The notes beneath the pieces are model-generated. The model saw only the letters and a list, made by a program, of their open reading frames with translations. It made no database searches and had not been told where the DNA came from. Shown here piece after piece: positions 21,563 to 33,100 of a stretch of 64,000 bases of DNA. Position 1 is the first letter of the stretch; each line of letters starts with the position of its first letter. Source of the stretch: Telmatactis stephensoni (lineage: Eukaryota > Cnidaria > Anthozoa > Actiniaria > Isophelliidae); contig JALIZF010001916.1 in the NCBI GenBank assembly GCA_029948255.1, forward strand, positions 62,001 through 126,000, written 5' to 3'. Made by a program: the position numbers and the translations under genes.

Positions 21563-24100
21563 AACCTCACAATCTAAAATTAAAATAAAATCTTTTTTGG
21601 TGCCCAGTTTCCCAAGCCGTCCTACATCTATGACGCTATTTGCAATTGTTCACAACACCCTGGAAATTAAATCGTGTATGAATCGATTTCAGCTAGGGCA
21701 GGGGCAAATATTGGTGGTTTTTGAGCCATTAGACTGTGGCCAGCTCGGCCAGGTCGGCAGTTGGTTCGTTAGCTTTCGTTGGGTACATATCTGTCATCTC
21801 CGAGTAAACAAATGGCGAGCGTTACTTTCACTTTAATCCGAGCAGAAGAGAGAACAATAGAAAGGGCCTTCTTTACCTACCCCTGGTTTTTCTTGGTTAG
21901 TTAGGGGATTTGAATTAACTTATTTCAATGAGTTAAAACTTTAATAATTAAATTATAATGAGGCCAATCAGCGCTTGGATTAATTTTGGCCGTTAAGACA
22001 AGTTAGGGGTAGTCAAAAGCCCAGGGCGTCCTTTTCCCCTCTTTCCTTTCCCCTCCGCTCACCTTCCCCCTCCCTGACGCCTATCTTAATTCTTGGGTTG
22101 CATGGGACGTCACGGTAGCCATCTTGGATGAACTTCAACAAAAGATTTCTCATTAGCGTCACTTGTTTGTTCATCCAACATGGCTTCCGCTCTATTGTCT
22201 TCTGAATTCCCAAAGGAATGGATGAAACCTCGTAAATATGTCACTGTTTCAGTGAATTTATAAACAAAAACTTTGAGAGCTGTCTACATAACTTCCAGAT
22301 AAATAGGAAATAACCATAAGTCAAACAAGTAACATCGATTAAAGAACCTGTGAATGACGTCACAATAGCCAAAGTACTTATAGCATAACAATGGCATAAG
22401 AATAGAAGAGAACAATAGAGATTGTTCCACCGTGTTAAACCCTTACCATTTGTTTGTTACGTTAGTTTCTGATTATCGGCATGAATATTTCATGTTGAAA
22501 TCCGTTGTGCGAAATCACTCAAAAACTCATGGACATTGGCATAATTTTGTAAACACCTACAAAAAAAAACTACAGATACTTTTAAAAGAAATATATATTT
22601 ATGGGCTTTATGTTGAAGTGCGTTGGAATTTACTTATAGTCCGAATTATAACTATGCCTGATTACTCGATTTTCAAACGTATACTTATAGTCGTTCCAAG
22701 TAAAACTGATTCGCAAAGCGCGATGATCGCGAGGTGACATGGAGGTGAGGAGGAGGAGGGGGAATGGGGAGAGGGGAGGGGAAAAGGGGAGGGAGAGCCT
22801 GTAGTCATGAATTAATGATTTCCAGTATACCAGCTCCTAGTATACCCTCTGATTGGTCAATTTAAACAGTTGATGACAGCATATGTCAAATATTTGGATG
22901 AATAAACCCAGACATCAATTGTTATTCTTCAAAGAGATATATTTGGATGATGTTTTTCTTTGGCTTTGGACTTTCTTTATCTCCTAATAAGTTTTATGAA
23001 GTGGCTTAGTGAGGACTGAGGGATCTGAAGAAGCCTTGTTGAAGACTGAGAATTAGGTAAAGAAAACAATAACAACAAAAGCTGTTCACCTTTGACCTCA
23101 ATCAAAAGATCGTGCTCCCATTGGTTGTTTGAGCTGGGAGGACAAGTTAAACCATCTTGCTAGGAGGTAGTCTAACTTGGACGCGATTTCCGGTGTTAAT
23201 GGTGTTTTAGCGACAATTTTTCAAGTGAAAACACTCTGCATTTTTAACTCGCTTAACTTTTTCTAGGCTGTTTTCACTGTATTTCCGGAGTTTCTGAGTT
23301 AAACTATATAGTCTAAATTGTCCTAATATAGTGAAAACGCACCCACCGAGGAAAAATTTTAGCAGTTGAAAGGCTGTATTTTAATCACTAACACATAAAT
23401 TTGGTGGATTATTTTGCTTTCAAAGTCTTTTGAGGTTTTTTAAATTCTTTCCTTAGAATTGGGTCGATTGTCATGCTCAGTTGGGGGGGGGGGGGGGGGG
23501 GGGAAGAGAGGAGACTCAAAGTGGGACAAAACGTATTTCGAGGCTACACTGCATCATCTCCGAGGTCGATTTTCCTACCTCAGTGACGATATTTCAAGAA
23601 AGATAGACGATATTTCAGTTAAAATGGCCGCGATTTTAGGATTCGAGCGATTATCCGGGAGATTTAGGTCTTAATCCGGGAGACCGGGAGACGAGGCCCA
23701 AAATCTGGAGACTCCCGGATTATCCGGGAGGGTTGGCAGCTATGAGAAATGGACATTTTTTCTCAATTCTTTCCATAAAACAGCTATATCAGAGGACTAA
23801 AAATTATTCAGAATTATAGACGGTATTTGAAAGCACAGTATTAACTATGAAATTAGTCCTCAAACTTACCCAAATTTTCTACAGTCCGCCATCTTTTTTC
23901 TCGAAGAGGTGAAATTGTCGTACCATAGTTCTTTGCGATCGTAGTGCCCCAACGGCTGGTAAACACTGTCGCGTACCGACGTACTGGTAGCGTTTCCCGT
24001 AGCGTTTGCTGCGTTTGTTGCATTACGTTCCACAATAAACAATCTAGCATCACAGTACGTGGAGTCATCGGTGGAAATATTTACAGAAACGATCAGAATC
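21563..24100. promoter_or_regulatory. intergenic region and likely promoter of oxidase copy 2
   Basis: No coding exon was recognised between oxidase copy 1 and the first exon of copy 2. The 3' half (about 22440-24100) has counterparts upstream of the equivalent exons at 39657 and 45498. The conserved core just before the ATG includes CACAATAAACAATCTAGC and GGAAATATTTACAGAAACGA. A poly-G run lies at about 23481-23502. Confidence 0.5.
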
Positions 24101-27100
24101 ATGGCGAGAAACATTACGAAAAAGGTAAATCTAATAGAAGCAAATCGTACGATCTTGACAGTCATTATAGTCATTCCACTCTCGATCCCTTGCGTCCATT
24201 GCAGCCTTATTCGCCAACTATGTCCTTCTGCATTTTCCTTTTTCTATACATTTGTATTAAGAAAAAAGAGTATTTTTTAATGTTTCTATGAAGAGATGAC
24301 AAAAGTACTTTGGAACTTGTAAACAAACTGCAGTACAGAGCCGCCATCTGGCCATGTTGATTATATTATCACACTAATGATTCTCGTGCATTTTGCCAGC
24401 TATTTCTAGATCTTGTGGATATTTGTCGTTTTTATACCTTTTTTATTTAGTAATCTTCGGGATTTTAGTGCAACACGATAAAAAACCCGTAGTTTACTTA
24501 CCTTTCACGTACAAAGGCTGATACGTGACCCATACGAACAAGATATGGTGAAAAGATATGGTGAAAAGATATGATGGTTTACGGTACGGGCTCTGATCAC
24601 GAAAAAAATCCTGTTTCTTAAATAAAATTTAAGTACTTTCACGTGAAAGAGCAAGTAAAACTATGCAACTCTGCAAAATTTTGAGCTAAAACGAGTTTTT
24701 GCTGCAAAGATATTAGCAATTATATATGCTGATTCTTTGGTAAGAAATGTTTGTGTCGGCTCGAATAGACACCAACATTTGAGTAGGTTTCAGAGCTCTG
24801 AGTAAATGTTAAGTACTTCCACGTAAAAGATGAATTAAAACTCTGTAACTCTATAAAATTTTAAGCTAAAGCGAGTTTTTGCTGCAAAGATATTAGCAAT
24901 TATATATGCTGATTCTTTGGTAAGAAATGTTTGTGTCGGCTCGAATAGACACCAACATTTGAGTACGTTTCAGAGCTCTGAGTAAATGTTAAGTACTTCC
25001 ACGTAAAAGATGAATTAAAACTCTGTAACTCTATAAAATTTTAAGCTAAAGCGAGTTTTTGCTGCAAAGATATTAGCAATTATATATGCTGATTCTTTGG
25101 TAAGAAATGTTTGTGTCGGCTCGAATAGACACCAACCGTTTGAGTACGTTTCAGAGCTCTGAGTAAATGTTAAGTACTTCCATGTGAAAGATGAATTAAA
25201 ACTCTGTAACTCTATAAAATTTTGAACTGAAACGAGTTTTTGTGTAAGCGATATAAGCGATTTTATATCATGCTCGATCTTTACTAAGATCGAAATGTAT
25301 GTTTCTTAGTCGTAATTATCAAAAATGCTGAATGCATTAAACATGTTAAACAAAGCAAATCGTTTTATGAAATACTTCTCATTTTATAATTATGTTTTAC
25401 TCAGGAGGGAGCTCCTGGTTTTACTCAATTTTGTTGCGATAGTTAGCTCGAAAGCTATGCTGTTCTACTGAACCATCGCACATTTCCAAACTAAGCATCA
25501 CCATGATATATTCAGTCCACCATATATATCTGTTTTATATGATAATTGTAATTGAATTTTTCTCATAATACTTATATTTGTGTAAGTGTAAAATTAAAGA
25601 AACTTGAAACTTGAACTTGAAACTTAAAACTTCATAGAAGCGTAAAAGCACTAAAGAACATATTCAGAATTTTAAATACAACACAACACTTTTGAGTTTC
25701 AAAGACATGTTTCGACTCGTCACGCACAAAGCCATCTTCAGTTAAGTGAAGCTAATTTACAAGTACTTGGCTTTGTGACAAGTCGAAACGCCCTATATCG
25801 CGGAATGGCGGAATGACGGAATGGCGGAAAACACCTCCAAATCCTAAAAGGCGGAACGACGGAAAATACCCCCAAATACTAGAACGCGGAATCAACAAAA
25901 TCACAAAACTAATTCAAACAAATAAAAAATAGCAATAAAATGAAGAAATTTGAACGATGTTGCAAAAAAATAGTAAACAAAAAATGAAAAATATGAAAAT
26001 ATAAAAAAGTGAATAATTTGATTTTCTATAAACATTAAAAGCTCTTTTGTCAATGAATGCGTTAATTGTTTTTGCACAAAAATTACAAAAACATATTTCA
26101 GTACCAAGTACCAAGCGTTGTTTGTTCTACTCGAGACCAGTTTCGGCAGGCGGCAGTTCGTACTCAAACTGTGATTTCGTTTGCTTTTTATTTCAACATT
26201 TACTCTCGTGCTGATAGAGTACAAACACTAAATGCTTGGATGACTCGTTGATGTTGGACTTGCGACGATTTTTGTTGCTTGACGACAGAGACAATGTCCA
26301 TTCAGAAAGGTTTTTACGTCCGAGTGTCAAACAGCTCAAAGGAGCGATGCGATGAAATTTATTCCAAGCTGCATGAGGGAGCTGAGAGTAGTTCAATACA
26401 AAATGTGGCAAGGAATGAGAAATTATCCGTTAGCATTTTCGCCTAACATCCGACACGTACAATCTTCGCGGAGTGTAGACCCGTGTAGAGCACGAGGTAA
26501 GTTGAGGGTCATATCAAAAACTTGTATTACTGAGCAATTTTTACCGAGCTGAGATCATGTGCCTAAAAATTGTTGCTTGTACACAAATCTACAACAGTTA
26601 CATTACGTTCAAAACTTCTCGAGTACTATACTGTAGAAACAAATTGACGAAAATTATTGTAACGGAACTTAGCACCGTATCGTATTATCGGGAAAAAGGA
26701 AGTAAAGCTAGTTTTACAGACCAGAAGTTTACAGGAAAGTGAGTGAGTGACATAATTTGCATAATCGTGAATTAATGAATTTATCACTTGATAAATAAAC
26801 GGAAGGATGGATGAATGTGAATGAATTAATGAATGAGGAAGAAAGAAAAGAAGGAATAAAATACATAATTGTCAATGTTGAGGATTGAGGATAAATGATC
26901 ATTTATTTCTAGAGTATATTTCTTATCATTTATCGTAATGAGCAGTTAGGTTCTCATGTTTCTAAACAATAAATATCTTTCAGTAAAAAAAACCCGGCGG
27001 AAGTCTAAATATAACATCAGTGGCGTGAATGAACTAAACGCCAAGTGTAACTGATGATACAATAATCAAAACTAAACTATGCGTAGATACGTTTATATTA

Positions 27101-30100
27101 GTTTAGTTTTTTTAAATTTGTCTTTAATTTTTGTGATTTTGTTGATTCCGCGTTTTAGTATTTGGGGGCATTTTCCGTCGTTCCGCCTTTTAGGATTTGG
27201 AGGTGTTTTCCGCCATTCCGTCATTCCGCCATTCCGCGATATAGGGTCGCCCGTCGAAACATGTCTTTGAAACTCAAAAGTGTTGTGTTGTATTTAAAAT
27301 TAAACTTAAAATTCAGTGTAATATCAATCATGCAGCGACAAAGCGTTTAATAGCAAACTCGTGTTGTAGATGTCGAATTTTTGTACAAAAATCGTTGTCA
27401 TTCCGTCTCACCATGCAGAAACTCAGTTTTTGGTCTCGCTGAGTGTTTTCATCTCGCGCTCAAAAAAAATCATTTTTCGCTCAAAGGATTGTAGCTCCAG
27501 CACAATTTTTTAAGTAAGTTAGAACACTTATAGGTTATTTAAAACATAATATTTATCCAGAACTACATTAAATTGTATTTCAAATTTACATACATACATA
27601 CATACATACTTTATTTGGTTGAGCAGGTTGGAAAAAATGGCAGCTATTGCTGATGTGGACCTGCTGTATCATATAATAAATTTACAAATGAATAATATAA
27701 GGATAAAACAAATTAACTAATGAATAAATTAAATATTAAATATTAATAATATAAAAATTCATCACTATTATTATTGGTTGCAGTAGAATTAGTACCAAAA
27801 GTAATTTGGTCAATGCATTTAGAAAATTTCTTGATGTTAGCCTTGAATGAGTTGTAACTAGGCTTGGACTTTAACTGGCTAGGTAAACAATTCCAAACAA
27901 TACTAGCACGATGAGTGAAAGAATCATGTAAGGCTTTGGATTTAGAGCACACAAGTTCCAATCTTAAATTATCTCTTAAATTATATGGAGTTCTGTGCTT
28001 TGTAAATAAATTGTTAATGTCATCAGGAGCTAAGTCATTGAAAGCCTGGTATGCAATACAAGCGAGTCTTCTCTTATACATATAATGTAGAGATGTCCAT
28101 TTTACCATGCTGAGTACTTCATGTTTTGGGGTAGATATGCTGATGTTGTGTATCAGTCTGGCTGCACGGATGTGCGAGTCCTCGAGGTCAGCCAACAAGT
28201 TGGAAGATCCCCACAGGGATATACAGTATGTCACACTTGGCAAAATACCTTTGAAGTAGATGGATTCAAGAGTAGAGCGGTTAAAAGTCTTCATCTGTTT
28301 AAGCTTTGAGATCTTTGTGTTGAAGTTTGAAGAAACCATTTTGATGTGAGGAGACCAGTTGAGCTTGTTATCAAGTTTGACTCCTAAGCAAGATGAACTG
28401 GAGACACAATTGATGGGCTTATCATCTATAGTAATGAGTCTGATTGGGCCAATGAATGGTGTTTTTGAGATGAACATTACTTCTGACTTAACTGGATGGA
28501 TGTACATAGAGTTATGTTTACACCAGATAAGTAGTTGATGCAAGAGTTCTTGAATTTGGATTGAAATAGAGTCGATGGAGTTTCCAATAATATAGGCAGT
28601 GGAGTCGTCAGCAAACATTTCTAACTTTGAGTCCAGGGTGAAAGGCAGGTCATTTGTAAAGATGCTGAAAAGTCTTGGGCCCAACAAGGAACCTTGGGGC
28701 ACGCCAGAAGTTAGTCTCATTTTCTCAGAAGTAGTACCATTGACTGATACAAACTGATGGCGATTATTGAAGTAATTAACAGTCCAATCAAATGAGTCTC
28801 CACATAAACCTGAAGCTTGAAGTTTTTGAGGTAGAATTTCATGGGACACACAGTCGAAAGCTTTTTGAAAGTCGATAAAGATGATGCCAATTGATTTTCT
28901 TTCATTTAAAGCAAGTCTCCATTTCTCAGTCATGCTAAGAAGCAGCAGCTCAGAGGATCTTCCCTTTCTGAAGCCCCATTGGGAGTCAGAAATTAGGTTA
29001 TGTTGATTAAGAAAAGAGTCTAGTTGAAAACATGCAATACTTTCCAGTAACTTACTTGGTATACTTAGAAGTGAAATAGGACGATAATTTCCACAGTCTT
29101 GAGTACTTCCCTTTTTATGAATACAGTGAACCTGTGCTGTCTTCCATTGTGATGGAAACACACATTCATCAAAGCTCTTTTTGGCAATATTAAGAAAGTT
29201 ATCAATGAAGACATCACCCAACATTTGTAGTTCTTTGCCAGTGATTTTATCAGGGCCACAGGCTTTTCCCACTTTGATGTAATGCTTGAAACAATAGGAT
29301 AGGAGCTCTTTATTGACAGTAAATGACTGTAGAGTAGGGGTAATTCTGTAAATGTGGTTCACTGGTTGAGTAGAAAGATCCAGTGTTGATGAGTTGTTAG
29401 TATTAGCCAAAGTTGAACATATGTTGGTGAAGTAAGAGTTAAATTCCTTTGCCTTCGAAATATTGTCAGTTAGAAGTGAACCAGATGGAGATTTCACAGG
29501 ACCAATGGTAGAGCACTTGTTATTACCTTGGAAGGATTTGACTAGTCTCCAAAATTCTTTACTGGATTTTGCATTGGAGAGTTTGTTATTCCAGTAAGAA
29601 ATTTCAGCTGATCTTAGCAATTTAGTACAGTAGTTTCTTTGTTTCTTGTAAGCCAACCACTCAGGAGATCCTCTTGGTGTTTTTTGGGCTTTAAGGAGAA
29701 GATTGTACCTTTTATTCAACTCTTTTCTCAAGGACGAGGTCATCCAGGGCAAACTATTAGATCTAACTTTAGCCTGTCTAAGAGGAATATGTTTGTCGAT
29801 GATGAACTTATATAAAGCTTCCCATGCCCAAACAGAGTCGTCAATATCATCAAAGATATCACAGATAAACCATGGAGCAGAGGCAAATTCAAGTTGAAGA
29901 GCTTTGGTGTCAACTCTTTTAAAATCCCGGACTAGTTTTAGTTTAGGTTTCTCAGAAATCCTTCTCAAATTTATAACAGCATAAACCAGGTGGTGGTCGG
30001 ATATTCCAGGGTTGCAGGCACCATGACTGGAAATCTTGGAGGGAACGGAGGTAATGATCAGATCGATCAGAGAGGATGAATCACCGGTGACTCTGGTGGG

Positions 30101-33100
30101 GACGTCGATTACGTTCTTTAAATTGAATTTACTAAGTAGGCTCGTGAATTTCCTTTTTGAAGAAAGATCACCCGAGGATAATAAATTAACATTGAAGTCT
30201 CCCAATAAGATGATGTTGGAACGATTTCGCCATAAATTTTCCATAACCACGGAAAACTCGTCAAAGAATGAAGAGCAGTCAGGGGGTCTGTAGATAGAAC
30301 CAATCAATAGTCGCTGAGAATGGAGAGTTAAATCAATCCATACAGCTTCTAGAGATGAATTAGAGGACAGATCACTCGAATGGTAGGCATTTAGGTCTTC
30401 GGCAAAATAAATTAAGGATCCTCCACCTTTCCGACCGTCCGTCCTGTCTCGCCTAGCGATTTTGTAGCCAGGAATAAAAATATCGGCATCTTTGGTTCTG
30501 CATCGGAGATGAGTTTCAGTAATTGCCAAAACGTCGAATTTAAGGGCGAATAATAACACCTTAACTTCGTGAATCTTGCCTAAAAGACCATTAACATTCA
30601 GATGACCTAGTTTAAGGCCTTTGGAAGAAGACAGTTCACCATGCAGAGTTGGATAAAGTCGATCTGAGATATCTTTCGACTTCGCAGACTGAGACCGGGT
30701 AAGTGGGCCAGGGTTTAAAGAAATGTCACCAGAAATAAATAAGCGGATCTGTTGGAAGCTACTGGTTGAGTTTGCATAATATTGCATCCTTGACGAGAAG
30801 AAGCCTTTTGCACGTGGAGAAGAAACAAGATGGCGGCCACAAGACCAAGGGCAGTCGTACACATTATTGGGCGAATCCTTTTCAGTGAAATGGCTGGATG
30901 GAAACTAGTATCATCGTAGTAGTACTGTTTCAAACTAATTTCAGTACTCAAAAAATGATAAAACGCTAAAAATAATAAGACTTTCGACGAGCTAAGGAAT
31001 TTACGTCCAAGCGCCATGACACAGGCAGCCCAGCCCACACAGGCAGCCAATCGCGTGCAATTCATACCAAATTTCGTATTCGTACTCTTACTTTGTGCTG
31101 AAGCTTTTGTTCAAGCGCAGACAACACGTGGAGCCATCAAATGTTGGGAGTTGTGACCAATATCGTTTGGAGGGTTTACATCGGCCTTCAGACCTATATT
31201 TTATCGACTTTCCACAAAGGCTGATCACTTTAGGATGTAAAATACATATGACTGTCCTCTGAGGGTATTAGTGTGGTATTTATTTTACCTCGTAAAAAAT
31301 AGGAAACTGTAAATTAAGACGCTATTACGTGGTGCAAATTTTATTGCAACTCGTCTCGCAGTTGCGTTGCACGAACCATTGCAGCGCGTACATACCCTGT
31401 GTCACTCAAAATCATGCGAGAAAACGATTGCACCGGCAGCGTTTTTAGGCGTTGCGCCGTGTAACACCCCTGCAATGATTCGTCATTGCAACGAGTTGCT
31501 GCCACAAGATTGCTCCGTGTAACAAGACTCTAAACCCAAGTTTTTGAATGAAGCTTGGCTTGTGTGTTATGAAGTTATCTGTGGAAAATGTTATGATCAT
31601 TGCTATGCGTGACTACCGATATCTTCTCCTCACAATATTGCAGATAGTTTTCCATTTTTCACTGACAACACAAGCTAAGTTCTCTAAAGTGTGCTCACGG
31701 CATTTTCACACCAATTTTCATAAGTTCTTTTAATTTGTTAAACAGCCAATGGATCTCTGTTTGGCACATGAAAGATAAATAGTAAATAGATTGGCCCAGA
31801 GTTAATAGATGAACTCTGATTGGCCTCCACTGCAATCATTTGACCCCATTAAATGTACCTTTTGTTTTAGGGCAAAATACTAGTGATTGGTGCAGGGATA
31901 ATAGGACTTACAACAGCTGTGACACTTGCAGAACAAGGGTAAGGACTAAGGCGGCCTGAGAAAACAGCCTGTCTTTGTTTTCGTTTCCCTTGTTTGCTGC
32001 GCGTTGGCTTTCCCTCAGAAACAAGTGGAGCGGGCGAAAAAAACCCTGATGTTTTCTCAATAAGCTAGAACTGAACCTGTTACAGCACGAATGCTGCGCG
32101 TGAATAGAAAAAGAAATCAGTGGACAAGTAAAGCTGATACACGTCAATTACCTTGTAGAAATCAGTGTTAGAGGCTAAAACCGCAACCTACAACAAAAAT
32201 ACGTGAAATATGGTCACGTAACTAGTATCATGAAGTATTTTGATAAGTTGCGACGTGAAACTGGTCTTTTTTAGAGCAAACTAAAAGGGAAAATTTAAAA
32301 TGAGAGCGTCATCAGCATTGGAAGTACATTCTGGTGATTTAGTTATTTACCTTTTAGGTACAGAATAACAGTTTTATCTCGGGAGTTTTTTGCTTGTGAC
32401 AGTGAGTCAAAACTAACATCTCAAGCAGGGCCAGCACTGTGGAATGTTTGTAGTATTCCTGGTTGTAAAGACAAGTTAAAGGTAATAGTTATAGATACAA
32501 TATGGACAAAAAAGAGTGGCGACAAACAAACACACAAACATATGCTGGGATCAAAAAAGGAGAGGAGAGCATTGAGGTGAGAGGTGTCTAATACCGCAAA
32601 ACAACAAAGAAAATCGATAAAAACCATAACAAAAATCGTCGAAATCCCCAAACCAGAAAATTGCATACCAGTATCTGCTGTCAGAAACTGTAATATGGCA
32701 GTAAAAATGTGAAATCACCGAAGTACCGAGCGGGCGATCGAAAAATGGGCTGAAACAGCATCATGCACCGCAAGTCCCAATACTCTTCTATTTTCAGTCC
32801 TGAACAGAATTTTGCTAGTAGGGAAGAAAGGAACAAATCCTTAAAAGACTTGCACTCCTAGGTACACGACATTGCTCATCATTTGAACATGGGTCTGTGT
32901 CTTGGGTCAACGGATATGCATCTTTTGGCTCGTCTTCCAATCGCCAACATCGGCCATCGTTCTCTGTTCAATCAGCAATTTTTTTATTTACAAGATTTGT
33001 CAAATGTACAAGTCAGATGAATAGTAATGGTAATTAAACTGAGTGGAGTACAATTTGGGCCGAAATCATACGAGTGATTACAAAACTGCACGACCGCGTA

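Noticed and set aside
24630..25262. CRISPR-like array
   Set aside because: Repeats are 180 bp, directly adjacent and without unique spacers, and the genome is eukaryotic.
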